From positions 62,261,949 to 62,325,948 of the forward strand of contig NC_080688.1 in the NCBI RefSeq assembly GCF_030445035.2: a stretch of DNA of 64,000 bases. The letters are read 5' to 3'. This document shows, in pieces, positions 47,779 through 60,094 of the stretch (positions are counted from its first letter, which is position 1; each line of letters starts with the position of its first letter). The notes under the pieces were generated by a model. It was given only the letters and a program-made list of their open reading frames with translations. It searched no databases and was not told where the DNA came from. The DNA is from Dasypus novemcinctus. Its lineage: Eukaryota; Chordata; Mammalia; Cingulata; Dasypodidae. A program made the translations under genes and the position numbers.

Positions 47779-49204
47779 AAATGAACACTTTAGAGAAATC
47801 CCTTACCCTCCCTGGACCCCAGTTCCTCATCTGTAAATTGGGGAGATGGCTGGACCAGGCCACGCCTGGGAGTCTTTCAGGCTCTAGTTTTTGGCGACTA
47901 TAGATGAGACAGAGGCTGAGCGCTTCAGTGTGGGGAGAAGGGCCCCCTAATCGGGTGAGCAGAGTAGGGTTGGAAGGGCTGTGGGGCTAGGGAGGTGTGC
48001 TGTTGAGGTGGCTGGTGTACAGTCAGAGGAAAATGCAGACAGCTGAGGACTCACCCTGAGGCCCCAGCGAGCCCCTGCCAGCTGGACAGTGACCACGACT
48101 GGCACTGCTCCTGCCTGCAGAGGCGCTCGGCTTTCAGTAGCAAGGAAAACAAATGTCCTCTTATCCCTGCTCCAGTAGCAAGGAAAACAAATGTCCTCTT
48201 ATCCCTGCTCGGTGAGGGAAGGCCCCCCATGCTGAGTACTCCCCTCCTCACCTCTCTTTACTTTAGGAGGGCGGTGAAGGGTCCATTCTCAGCAGTCTTC
48301 ATCTGGAGACACCTAATGCTCTCCGCCTGTGACCTCTGGAACTGACTGGGGAAACTCATGGGAAGCTGAGTCAGGGAGGGCATCAGGTTTCCTGTTAGCA
48401 CTTGGCAAGATCCTGAAGTGGGTGACGTTGTACTGTGTTCTCCCACCCCGCCGGTCTGCCTCTTCTCCTGGTGCGGTGTCCCACCTCTCCTGCCGCCTTT
48501 CCCCCAGGCCTCAGCCCCCCACCGCACCCCAGAGGTGGAGCATCAGCTCTCTGTCTTCCCTTCCTCTGACAGAGCCTATGCTCTCATTTGACTGGCTAAA
48601 GGGATTGTCCCTTATTCAATTCCTTGGGGGATGATCTCATTAAGCCTTATTATGGGTCACTTCTATTTCAGGGAGAATGAAATTGCTGGGATCTTGCTAT
48701 GGGCAGCTAGTTAACTGAAACCTGAGATGGGGGGTGGGGGGTAGGGGGTAGGGGGGCAGGGCTGAGGTGGTAGAGAAAGCCTGCAACCAAAGAGTGTATG
48801 GCTCCCTGAGGGAGGCGCTGGGGGCCTATCGGAGGGAGGAGGAGGGGAGTACCTGTGAGGGGGCCGATAAGAAGGACATTGGCCATGGCGGAGGGGAGAC
48901 AAAGACCAGCGACAACTGCCGACTCATCTTCTGAGAGCCTCCCAGCTGCCTCCAGGCCCTCCTGCTTTTCCCTGCGCAGACACATGAGTCCAGGCCAGCA
49001 TGAGGTGATAAGAGCCTAGTCCGGAATGTGGCAACAGGGATGGAAAAGCAGGACATAGGAGAGAACTTGGAAACAAATTTGATATAGGAATGAAGGAGAG
49101 GAAGGGGCCCAAGATGACCTTTAAAGATCCCTGGAGAATGGGGACTTGTGCCAGGGCACAAGCCCAGCAAAGGCTGCAGGGCGGGGGGGTAAGCCTTGTC
49201 GGTT
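47779..49204. other. Intergenic, mostly unique-looking
   Basis: Holds a perfect 38-bp tandem duplication (48135-48210) and a G-run cluster (48729-48762). A MIR-like scrap may lie at 47790-47890. No gene supported. Confidence 0.4.
48135..48210. repeat. Perfect 38-bp tandem duplication
   Basis: Two identical 38-bp units at 48135-48172 and 48173-48210, starting cagtagcaaggaaaac. Confidence 0.95.
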
Positions 49205-49372
49205 CCATGGACCCCTTTGCCAGTCAGGTGAAAACTACAGACACTTACTGAATCCACACTTTACTGTATTATTTAATAAATATAGCATACCCACATGCCC
49301 ACAAGAATAATGGTTTTTTTAAAATTTCATTTCAAGCTCGGGGACCCTTGTTAAGAACCCCTGGCATAGATC
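49205..49372. mobile_element. hAT-type relic, partial
   Basis: 'ccatggacccctttgccagt' + 'caggtgaaaactacagac' and the end 'gttaagaacccctg' match the element at 5548-5822; the interior is shorter. Confidence 0.6.
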
Positions 49373-49747
49373 AATGTCAAGTTCACTGCGCTATTGTTTG
49401 AAGAATCCCTCTTTACCCACTGCTGAAAAAAGTACATATTCCTGTCTCCTGTCTTCTGGCTCTTCAACTCCTCATGCATTCATGCAGTCAGTGAACATGA
49501 AGTGATGGCCTACTGTCGACCAGACCCTATGCTGACCATTGGGAGTGCAAAAAGAAACAAATAACTTGCCAGGACAAGGGACTTGAATCCATTCAGCATA
49601 CTAGTGACTCTCAGAATTCCTTTTACTTCAATTCCCTCTTTTCAAAAAGTTGTGCTGATTTTTTATTATAGTTGCCACAGGGTAAAGGGTACAAAGATGG
49701 AGGGAAGTTTTGTGCTGGCGACCCTAAAGTCAAATGAACATGTGACT

Positions 49748-50113
49748 GGAAGTGGACTTGGCTCAACGGATAGAGTGTCCACATACCACATGGGAGGTCT
49801 GCGGTTCAAACCCCGGGCCTCCTGACCCGTGTGGAGCTGGCCCATGCGCAGTGCTGATGCCCATGTGCAAGGAATGCACCCCGTAAGGAGAGCCGCCCCG
49901 CGTGAAAGAAAAGTCAGCCTGCCCAGGAGTGGCGCCGTACACATGGAGAGATGATGCAGCAAGATGACAGAACAAAAGGATCTGCTGACAAGAATAGAAG
50001 CGGTGCTGCTGACAAGAATAGAAGTGGACACAGAAGAACACACAGCAAATGGACACAGAGAGCAGACGATTGGGGGTGGGGGGGGGGAGCAGAGAGAAAT
50101 TAAAAAAAAAAAA
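49748..50113 (+). repeat. DAS-SINE
   Basis: Sense copy; perfect 12-bp duplication gaacatgtgact at 49736-49747 and 50114-50125. An internal short duplication 'tgctgacaagaatagaag' occurs at 49983-50024. Confidence 0.94.
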
Positions 50114-50344
50114 GAACATGTGACTTTTGGTAGTGCTGACAGAAAGGTAACTCCTCACTAATTGTCCAGTCTTTTATCACTCTAGACCTGAGTTTTATCA
50201 TCTATCAAATGAGGGAGTAAGATTAGGTGATTTCCAAAACCTCTTCTATCTCCCTTTCTATGATTTGGTTTTACCGATTTCAAAGTGCTTTGAATAGTTT
50301 GGTTTCTACATAAATGTGAAGTGGTCTTTTATTTCAGAAAACAA

Positions 50345-50767
50345 TAATAATGTGTATACCCACGGAGTTGATGTGGGGTGTGACCTGGAACGCGCATTCC
50401 CTACGCAAGGTGTTTCCATGTGGAGGAGGCTCCATTTGAGCCACATTCCTGGACTCTCCCTGGCCTCTTTCTCTAGGAAAGGAGTAATTTGATTGGAAAG
50501 TTGGATGGAAGGAGCTGAGCATGCTCAGCTAAACCCTGACAGGTAGTTTCTTTAGGAGTTTGCCTGCCTATAGGGAGGGTATATTCTGGGTAATAAACCT
50601 GCTCTTTGCAGGATGGCAGAGGTTGTCCGGCTGTACCTGTGACTGGGTGAAGTCTGTCTCCATTGGCCATGGGGAGAGCATATGTGCACCAGGTCCTGTA
50701 ATCTAGCTTTTTCCTGCAATAAAGTTGACACTGAAATATTTGCCTGTTTACTATGACTTATTTCTCA
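50345..50767 (+). repeat. Possible retroviral LTR with adjacent primer-site-like sequence
   Basis: TG...CA-bounded segment with AATAAA at 50718-50723. Directly after it comes tggttccaaactgggga (50770-50786), which resembles a tRNA primer-binding site. No viral genes follow. Tentative. Confidence 0.35.
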
Positions 50768-50789
50768 ATTGGTTCCAAACTGGGGAGAG

Positions 50790-51284
50790 GAAGAGTTATT
50801 AATCGAGCCTCCCATGCCTCACCCCAGGAAGAAAAAGAAAAGAAAGAAAAGACCATAGGTCTTCCTTGAGGATTTCTCTTTTTCTAAATTCATCTCTCAT
50901 GGATTCCCTCACTACTTACTGAGCACTCTACCCCCAGACACACTCGTTCACAGGATGGCCTGACTCTGTTATCCCTTGTGACGCCTGCCTACGATGCCCA
51001 TCCCCTGCTCTTCATTCTTGGAGTCCTGGCTCAGAGGTCTCCTCCCAGGTGGGTGCTCCCAGGAGGAGAGGCACAGGCTGAGCCTGCACCTTCCTCTTCT
51101 CAGCTCCAGGCCCCTGGTGCATGTTCTCTCACGTTGCCAGATAGGCTTAATGATAGGCAGCTGCGTGGGGGCAGGCAGGTTGAGCTCTGCACCCAGAAGG
51201 ATCACCTGGGTGTCCCTGGTGCCTGGCATGCGACTTGGCTCCAAAGTGGCTGCCCATAAAATGCTGGTTGAATGAGTGAGTGGT
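50790..51284. other. Intergenic spacer
   Basis: GC-moderate sequence with overlapping open frames on both strands (50978-51259), none recognisable. Confidence 0.4.
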
Positions 51285-51298
51285 AGGATGACTTTTTA

Positions 51299-51756
51299 TT
51301 TATTTATTTATTTATTTTTATAAATATGTTTAATGATGTTGATTGAAGTTTTTTTCAAGATTTATTTATTTATTTTATTCCCCCCCCCCCCCCGGTTGTC
51401 TGTTCTCTTTGTCAATTTGCTGCGTCTTCTTTGTCCACTTCTGTTGTTGTCAGCGGCACGGGAATCTGTGTTTCTTTTTGTTGTGTCATCTTGTCGTGTC
51501 AGCTCTCCGTATGTGTGGCGCCATTCCTGGGCAGGCCACATTTTCTTTCGCGCTGTGCGGCTGTCCTTACGGGGCACACTCCTTGCGCGTGGAGCTCCCC
51601 TATGCAGGGGACACCCCTGCGTGGCAGGGCATTCCTTGCGTGCATCAGCACTGCACGTGGGCCAGCTCCACATGGGTCAAGGAGGCCTGGGGTTTGAACC
51701 GCGGACCTCCCATGTGGTAGGCGGACGCTCTAACCACTGGGCCAAGTCCGCTTCCC
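51299..51756 (-). repeat. DAS-SINE with extra 3' segment
   Basis: SINE at about 51348-51756, antisense. To its left lie about 30 bp of unrelated sequence and then a second (TTTA)n tract (51299-51320). The 14-bp duplication aggatgacttttta at 51285-51298 and 51757-51770 brackets both. Confidence 0.9.
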
Positions 51757-51771
51757 AGGATGACTTTTTAA

Positions 51772-51905
51772 AAGTATACAATTCCACTTTTTCATATAGT
51801 CACAAGGTTGTGACATGATGGATTTTGGAGTATTTCATCACCCCAAAAAGAAACCTCATCCCCATTAGCAGTCAGTCCCCATCCCTCCGACCCCTAGCCC
51901 TTGGC
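51772..51905 (-). repeat. L1-type fragment (probable)
   Basis: 'agtatacaattccac', 'cactttttcatatagtcaca', 'catcaccccaaaaagaaacc' resemble the element at 8200-8370. Confidence 0.45.
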
Positions 51906-53265
51906 AGCCACTAATCTACTTTGTGTCTTGGTGGCAGGCTGACTTTTTGTCATAATAAATTTGTGTGTTTCTCATAGGATTCCACCCCACCCCCTGCATT
52001 CCAAACAGACTGCCAGACCTGTGATTCCTTGTCTCAGGGACTTGGGCTTGGTGCAAAGCAGAAGGAACCTGAGGCCAATGACTCTTCCTGCCCTTTGAGA
52101 AAAGGTGTGTTGGTGTGGAGGGGAAAAGAAGAGAGAAGCGATCCTGAGGACCTAGAACGGGGGAGAGATATGGGTCCCCTCACCTCTGCACAGTCATCCC
52201 TGATGGTGGTGGCCAGTCCACCTTTGTTGGGGGATGAGTCTTTGGGGATCCCAGCCCTGGCAAAGATTTTTGCTCCCCCACATGTGGCATGAAAACAACC
52301 CGGCCACAGCACAACAACTGGGCTTTGACAAAGGCAGTACCTGCATGGATGAAAGGTTGAAGCACCCCTGACTTTGGGGCACCTAGATTCTGAGGGTTCC
52401 TGGATGGGGAAGAGGATGAAGCTTCAGCAATGACTGGGATGCACTTTCCCTCCAGGTGGAAGCCTTAGACTAGAAATTAAATAGATCTATAGGAATTAAA
52501 CAAGTGATGTTTCTTGCATACTTTAGAGGGACGACTAGATTATTAGCCACTGCAAATGAAATCTGGATCCTTTTCTCACTCCCTAATTGTTTCTCCCTCT
52601 TCTCTTCTGCCCCAGAAATTTTGCCAAGGCCTAAACTGGCCCAGAATTTACTCTATCCATTGCTCAACAGTTGCCTTGGGAGTGTTTTGTTAGACCAGAG
52701 ACTATGTGATGATTGACATGTCCACGCAGCAGCCTGGGGCAACCTTGACTCAGAAGTGAGCCTGGGCAGGTAGGTGGGGGATGGGCAGGACATGAAAGGT
52801 CCTTCAAGACCTGCAGTTGATGGCACCAACCAGCACCAGGCCTACTCAGGGAACAAAGGGTGCCAGGAGGAATATGTTTTTCAGGAACTCCTTATCTCAT
52901 CTCCCAGCCTTGTGTAGTCACCTCTAACCCAATTAAACCTCTTAAGAAGTACAGCATCTCTCCTCTCTTTTGCCCTTCTCTCCTCCCTGCTCCACTGCTC
53001 TACCACTATGCTGAGGCCAATGCTCCAGGGAACTGCATGGTCTTCCTGGGGATGCAAGGTCTCCCGCAGAGACAGATGCAGGAGGAAAAGGTAAGCTGAG
53101 AGGAGGAGAACAGAGCAGAAAAATAAGAGGGAAGAGTGGTGTGGAGACTGGGGAGAATGGGAAGAAAAGGAAGGAAGAAGGAGAGTTATCAACTTGGGTT
53201 TCCCCCAAAAGCAGAGTCTGAGACAAGAGCTTGCACACAGGTACTTGATTTGGGGGAGTATCCCA
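51906..53265. other. Intergenic, no recognised elements
   Basis: Several overlapping short open frames on both strands, none with recognisable domains. Confidence 0.4.
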
Positions 53266-53269
53266 GTGT

Positions 53270-53880
53270 TGGAGTTTGCTAAATGCTGCTAGGAGCATTA
53301 TACCAGAAATGGGTTAGTTTTTATAATGGGAATCTATTAGGGTACTATTAGTTCTGAGGCTGTGAAAACGTCAACATCAGGGCATCACCAGAGGTGCTGT
53401 CTCACCAAAGGTTGGCTGCTGGGGGTCGTGGACTCCTGCCATGTGGCAGGGCACAGTGGTGGTTCTGCTGGTCTGGGCCTCTGCCTTCTGCTCCAGGCTT
53501 CCTTTCTCCCCAAGTTCAGTTGTGGGTGATCAGGTATATGGCTCATCTCTCCCCACTCCTCCAGGCCTCTGTCTCAACCTCTTGGGAACTTCTTTCCTTG
53601 CCTCTGGGATCCACCTATTCCAGCCTCTGCTCTCCGGGACCTCTCTCTCAGCCTCTCAGGGTTTCTCTGTCTCTGCTGCTTTTTTCCTGTGTGTCTGCAG
53701 CTTTTTAGTCCTCCATTTATAAAGTTTCCAGTAAGAGGATTAAGATCCACCCTGGATCCTGCAATCTAATCAAAGGCCCTTAAATGAAGCGATTTAATCG
53801 AAAGGTCCCATCTACAATGGGTTGACAGGTACAGGAATGGGTTTGCTTTAAGAACAGGGGTCCATACAAGACTCAAAGCA
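53270..53880 (-). repeat. LTR-like repeat, family A copy 2
   Basis: Collinear with 15880-16395: 'accagaaatgggttag', 'gttctgaggctgtgaaaa', 'tccatttataaagtttcca', 'taagaggattaaga', 'gcaatctaatcaaaggccc', 'caggtacaggaatgggt'. Confidence 0.62.
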
Positions 53881-56525
53881 GTGTACCCATGAAGAGGAAT
53901 GAGCGCTGGGAAGAATGACACAGGGAGGGAAGAAACGCCATTCTAAGGGTGCATGGTCACGCTGGTCTCCACTGACATCATCTGTACCTTGGTCCTGCTG
54001 GCTGCCTCAGAGGAGCCCTGTAGAATGTGCCTCAGGATTGTCCTCCTGAGGAAAAGAGGAGGGGACACTAATCCACCAGCTCCCGTCCCCACAGGTGGAG
54101 GATTGCTGTGGGGTTAATGCTCTCTTCCAGGTTTGCACATGAGTGAGCATGACTGTGATGGATCTTCCTAATGTCCCACAAGAGGAGCCCTAAGCGGTTT
54201 ACATTAGCAAATGGCTAGCTCCTGCAGCAATGAATGGAGAAAAAATGTGGGCCAAGAAGATGTGAGCTGGGTGAGGGTGAGGACGAAGATGCAGCAGAGG
54301 AATGGAGATAGGCAGAAGAGCAGGCGATGAGGAGGAGGAGAGGACAACTGAGGAGGACAAAGCAAGCGTGAGCAGGCCCTGCCCTGGGAGAGATCCAAGC
54401 AGGGCAGAGGCTGCCCTGATTGCAGTTGGAGATGCTCTGCAGCGATCCTGGAACTGGCTGGCTGGGCCCTCGGATTACAGAGTCTTTTCTGCTACCAGAC
54501 TCTCGCACCCCTGTGGGCAGGGCCTGGGAAACCTTGGCACTGACCTATATCCCCACCCTCTTGTAGCCAAGGACAATCTCCTTTAGGCTTCCCAGGAAGA
54601 TAAGCTGTCTCCTTGGTGTTCCTGGCTCTTCCAGTTCCAACATCTACTCGGGGTTTCTGGCTGAAAGCAGACCTCTCCAATAAAGGAACATGATTATGTG
54701 AAAGGGTCATGACCTGCTAGAATGGAAGCAAGTTTCTGGATGTACTTGTAGCAATGGGGCCATCCAGTTTAGGTTATGGTTGCCCCCAACGTTGGGTGGA
54801 TTTGTGGAGAATGTGCTCTTGAAAATCCTGAAGTCTACACAGTCATCTTGGAAAAATAAGAGAAGGGTTCTAGGGGAACTTTTTCAGCATCTTTTGAAAA
54901 GGCCTGGAGCATTCCATATTTTTATTCTGTCTACACATTTAACCCAGTCTCATCTCAGCATTGGAATGCAACTCTTTCTACATAACAGAGATCTTTTCCT
55001 CCTCTGAACTCTTGTAGTACTAATAATCAATAGTACAGATTTAGCTCTTGTCTTCTTTTTGTTCTTTCCCTTTGAGTTATTCTTGTCTTCTTGAATTGTG
55101 AATTCTAGAGCTTAGTATTCCTGTTATATCAGGACTAGAAAACAGCTAGAACTTAGTAAGAACTCACAGATGAATGTGTGTTAGACTGGCCCTCCCAGAC
55201 TTCCATTATGTTGTGGTATGAGGATTCTAAAAAACCTGGCTGACCAAAAATAGCTTCCTCTCTCCAGAGGCAGACTTGCCTTGCTGACTGAAATTCCTTC
55301 CTTGTATGTCACTCCTTGATGGCTTCCAGAGTAGTGTTTATGTGGAGAAAAGTATTTCATGATCTGGGAGGAGTAATGTATTAGTCAGGTATCTCTCTAG
55401 TAAGAAGTAGTTTCCTTAATTAACTTTTGTTAGGACATGGAGCCTAGCTGGTTTAGAGATTGAGCCCCAGGTCAGGGAGGTTTGGCTGATGGAATGGGGG
55501 CAGGGCAGGGCAGGCTGAAATCCTGGGGCTTCGAGTGGTGAGAGGTTGAAGGTCCTGAGTGGGTCACAGTCCTGAGGGTGGTAAGGAAAAGGCAAACTTT
55601 GATTTCACAGGTTTGGCTTAGGTAAGTCCTCCTGTAGTGGAGGTAACTCATTCAGGAGAGAGCCAGCTCTACATTTCATTAATAAGGCCTTAGTTCTTGG
55701 AGGGCAGGGACTAACACTTAGATGTCTTGCACATCCCCCAGCTGACCTACAGCATTTGGGGGTGCATTCTCTTGGGTTGTAGGAATGGGGCCACCTTTAC
55801 AGCAAACCCTCTAGCTTTGCAATCATCTTGGACTTGAAGTGGGCCTGACTTGACTCAGAGAGGCCTCCTGACCATCCCAGGGAGGGATTTCATGATACCT
55901 CCCTGCAGAAATGGTCTTTTTGCCTTTCTGGAGACTTCAGGAACTTATGGTAGAAACCATCAGCAGAGTTAACAGGCCGGAGCAGCTCTACCAAACACTT
56001 TAGGGGCAATTTCCTCAAAACATGAAATTAATAAAAGGGTTCTATTATTTTTGGGTTCCAGTGCCTCTTTCTGTAGAATAAGAGGCGATCCCTAAGCTTC
56101 TTCCCTTCTAGGCCTGCTGATTACTCCTAGTTACCAGTAAATTAGAGTTACTCGTGGAGAGGGGAGGTCTTTGGAAGCTGCCTGTGTCCTACAGTCTTGG
56201 GGTTTGCCTGCCTAGCAGGTGGGGGCCCTCGAAGCCTGGTGTCCCCTATACAGATTCTGTGAATTTGGACTTTGTCTTTCTCCTACAAAATCCCATCTTG
56301 TTCCCCTAAGGCCTGGTGCCTTTGAACTGACTTCTCAAGAGGAGAATCACCTGGGATACTCTGCCTCATTTAATGTTAGGTTATTGTTGCTACTGTCAGT
56401 CTACTGAAGTACTTCAATGAATGCTTGTATTGTTCTCATGCCCAGAGCCTTTTTGAAATGATCAGCGCATTATAAAACACAATAAGAAGTCTAATTCTTC
56501 ACCTCCCAATACACACACACACAAT
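53881..56525. other. Intergenic, no recognised elements
   Basis: About 2.6 kb of unique-looking sequence. No splice-consistent exon set or known protein is visible. Confidence 0.4.
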
Positions 56526-56529
56526 GGCT

Positions 56530-56720
56530 TGGCTAAGTCCCCAGATATGCAAGCATTGTGGAAAGAGCCTTGGCTTTGGAGGTAGCAGACCAAGGTTTGG
56601 TATTGACTCTCTATTTAGTGCTGGTGGCCTTGGACAAGTCATCCATTTGATCATTCACTCATTCAATAATATTTATTCAGAATCTCCTTATGACAATCAT
56701 GTAATCTATACAAAATTGTA
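56530..56720 (+). repeat. MIR fragment (probable)
   Basis: 'gagccttggctttggagg' and 'ggccttggacaagtca' follow the MIR sense order. Confidence 0.5.
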
Positions 56721-56989
56721 ACAATACCCACCCTTACTACTTTCAAGGCTATTTAGAGGAGCTAATGAAATCATGTTTAGGAAAACATTCACGCTAACAA
56801 ATGAATGTTGTTGGTATTAATAAGCAAAAAGATGGAAATAAAAGTGGAGGGGTAGGGGAGAAGGGCCCAAACCATCATACTTGGTATTCCTCATTTGATT
56901 GGTCAATATGGCTAGTCCTGACCATCTGGATGTGCCCTGCCCTTTCCTGACCCCAGACTTTCTTCAAAGTTAGATTTTGCCTGGCATAC

Positions 56990-57130
56990 TTTTCTCATCA
57001 ACTCCGGCCTTGGAAGTCCTACTCTTTCTCCAAGGCACTAGTCAAAAGCTTCCTCTTCCATGAAGTCCTTCTTACTCTTGGGAATTATGTCCCATGTTGC
57101 ATTAAGCCGCCTCTACTTTAGTGATGGCCA
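56990..57130 (+). repeat. L2 3' fragment (probable)
   Basis: 'cttcctcttccatgaagtcc' with flanking CT-rich sequence is typical of the L2 3' end. Confidence 0.5.
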
Positions 57131-57762
57131 TGGTCCACCTGTAAACTCCTGTGACTCGTTTCTAGATTGAGCCTTTACTAGACAGGCAGCAGGTGGCTAC
57201 GAAGGTGACCATGTTCTAGTCCAGGAATCCTGCTTCTGCCCCCTTTTGCCTTAACCTTGGTCAGGTGAGCTGTCTTCTCTCAGCTTCTGTTTCCTTCTCT
57301 GAAAAACCTACCAGCCCTTAGCAGTTATAAGGATTTACTGAAATACCACTTCAGGGGCCTCATAGATGTGCCTTGCAGTTAGTGGGCAGGTGTTCAGTAA
57401 AAGCCTTTTGAATAAGATTGAGCTGCTTATGAATGTGTTTTTGCTGAGCTCTCCCAATACACAAATAGAGGAGTTGACCACAATACGTGCAATTGAGGAA
57501 ATGCTGGGGTGATTCCCCACCCAGTACTATTTTCCCCACCCAGAATTTGGTCCCTGAAATGTCACCAGGAAAGATTAATTCCTGTGGATTCCTCCTCAGA
57601 GGCGAAGCATTAGACCAATTTGCCTTCTGGTGCCTGGGGTAATGGCGGCATTGAGTGCCAGCGAAAGGGCAGAGGTCACAGGGAAGGGAGGTGATGAGTC
57701 CTGAAGAGAGATTTAGCCTAGGACTGGTCTTGCTTAATATAACAAATTTATTTAAAATAACA

Positions 57763-58145
57763 TTTTTAAAAGGATTTATTTATTTTTACTTTATTTATAT
57801 TTTATTTTTAATTAACTCCCCCGCCCCCTAGATGGTTCTCTTTGTCTGTCTGCTCATTGCTTGCTCACCTTCTCCAGGAGGCACTGGAACCGAACCGAGG
57901 CCCTCCCACATGGGAAGTGAATGCCCAATGGCCTGAGCCACACCTGCTCCCTGTGGGCTGCTTCTGCTGGCCTGTGGTATCTACTCATTTAGGTGTCTGC
58001 TCATTGTGGCAGGGTGTGGCATCTAGCTCTCGTTGTTATGGGGTATGGGTGTCTGCTTGTCTTCTTTAGGAAGCCCTGGGACCAGAACCCGGGACCTTCC
58101 TTATGGTAGGTGGATGCCCGACTGGTTGAGCCACATCTGTTTCCC
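57763..58145 (-). repeat. DAS-like SINE, two-headed
   Basis: Antisense; same organisation as 4325-4654, with two 'ggaggcactgg'/'ggaagccctgg' heads and a linker 'ctgctggcctgtggtatcta'. Confidence 0.82.
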
Positions 58146-58163
58146 TAAAATATAACATTTTAA

Positions 58164-58253
58164 TTTTTTTTTTTTTTAGGAGGCATAGGGGAATGAACCC
58201 AGGACTTCATATATGGAAAGCAGGCACTCAACCACTAGCTACATCTGCTCCCC
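58164..58253 (-). repeat. Short SINE monomer, antisense
   Basis: T-run, 'aggaggcataggggaatgaa', ending 'cacttcatctgctcccc'-type head; single tRNA-like unit. Confidence 0.7.
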
Positions 58254-58276
58254 AACAGTTTAATTTTTATTTACAG

Positions 58277-58370
58277 GTAGCAGACTTGGCCCAGTGGTTA
58301 GGGTGTCCGTCTACCACATGGGAGGTCTGCGGTTCAAACCCCGGGCCTCCTTAACCCATGTGGAGCTCTA
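58277..58370 (+). repeat. DAS-SINE, 3'-truncated head
   Basis: Only the tRNA-like head is present: 'cagacttggcccagtggtta', 'gcggttcaaaccccggg', then breaks off after 'gtggagctct'. No tail. Confidence 0.85.
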
Positions 58371-58639
58371 GGTTTTAGGACCGCCTGATGTTCTTGCTTA
58401 AACACCATAGTTCTTGTTGTGGGAGAGGGGAAGATGGAGAGTGGGAGATGTTCTCTGTAAAGCTGGTGTGTCTGGGGCTCTGGGGCCCTTACTATGTCCT
58501 TTCTTCCAAAATACAGTGTGTCTCTAGATGCCCCCCACATGGAAGGTCCCTAGGGCTGGAGGCCCTTCCCTTCTCTCCTAGTGTGATCACTTCTCTCTCC
58601 TTTATCCAGACTTCGCTTTTTAAAAAGTAGATTAAAAAA

Positions 58640-59250
58640 AATTTTTTTTAAGATACATAGATCATACAAAATATTACCTTAAAAATTATAAGAGGATCTC
58701 ATATACCCACACTCCTCACCCCTCCACTCTCCTCCCACAACGCCAAGTTCTTTCATCATTGTGGCACATTCACCGCATCTGTCCCAGCAGTATCATTCAG
58801 GGCAACTCCAAGTTCTGAAAAAGCCCCCATATCACACCTCTCTTTCCCTCTCCTGCCCTCAACAACCCCATGGCCACTATCTCCATTCAATGATACAGTT
58901 TCTTCCATTGCTAGAGTCACAATAATGGTTGGCGCTGGGGTTAGTGTATGCTCGGGAGACCTGAATCTCTGGACTGTGTGCCAGCTGGGGCCCAAGCCTC
59001 AGCAGAGTTGCAACACCTATTCTCTGGTTCATTGGACTTTCCCCTGTCTGCTAAGAGAGAAGTGGGGATGGTCAACCACCACAACAGGTAACCAAGAGAG
59101 TCTACAACTGCAAGCAGGAGAATGCCATCCATCAGCCATATGGGATCTAAGCCCCCTCTTAGGTTAGAGGCAGAGTGGGCATCGTCATCCCAAGGTCCTA
59201 AGGATGGAGGAATAAAATATGGATTAGAGCGGACTTACTGGTAATCCAGA
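58640..59250 (+). repeat. Repeat family B copy 3 with L1-like 5' portion
   Basis: From 58935 it matches the copies at 40925 and 41930: 'gaatctctggactgtg', 'cctcagcagagttgcaacac', 'ggatctaagccccctctta', 'aggcagagtgggcatcg'. The preceding 290 bp look like L1 untranslated sequence but are not assigned. Confidence 0.55.
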
Positions 59251-59389
59251 CTTCACTTTTTGTCTTTTCCCTTTCCAGAGCCCCAGGTGATCTGGTCGAC
59301 AAGAGGCCAATCACTCCTTCCTCTATAAGATGTCAGTGGGCCAGGGAGGATTTGGTTTCCTGCTGGTCTTGACCATAAGACCCTGTAGA

Positions 59390-59660
59390 ATTCTAGGTGA
59401 GAACACCACACCCTGCTTCCCCATCAGCACTTACAAAATAAAGCCCAGACTCCTGCCACTTACAGTCAGCTCCCAGATTCTCTTCTCTCCTCACACAGCC
59501 AGCCTGGCCCTTGGGTTGACTTTTGACCATCTCAGGGACTCCTCCACCTCTAGGCCTTTTGCCCCCTTCCCCCCTAAAGTCAGTTTCTCACACATGTTCA
59601 TTCCATTTGAATGTGTGATATCTGCCAGGCCCTGAGCCGGACACCAAGGGGATACAAGGA
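59390..59660 (-). repeat. L2-type fragment (probable)
   Basis: 'aaataaagcccagactcctg' followed by CT-rich stretches and 'ggccttttgccc' follow the L2 3' pattern. Orientation is uncertain. Confidence 0.4.
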
Positions 59661-60094
59661 GGGATGACGTGAGCTCTGCCCTCAAGGTACTGGCTTTCTT
59701 GCTCCTTTTAACATTCTTCTGGCAGGTTCCACATCCTCCCAGAGGCTTTCCCAGATGCCCTCATCTACAGGGATCCTTCCCTCCTGTCAGCCTCTCACGC
59801 ACTTGGCGCCTGGCACGGCTTCCTTGTTTTGACATCCTTTCAGGTTTCAGTGTCTCACCAGCAAGATGCTTAGATTACTTCCTCCATTCACCACCTGTGT
59901 ACTGAGTGCACCTGGCGTGCCAAGCATGGGGACCTGAAAGTGAGGCACTGGACAGGATGGAAGTCGATGTGCAGCAGGTACAAGTGATGGCAAAAACTAT
60001 GAAGGAAACACAGGTGCTGTGATGGGGAGTGGGAGGGACTAGTTTAGAAGGGGTATCTGAGGACCACCAGCCGTGCCACCCAAGAGGGTGGCAC

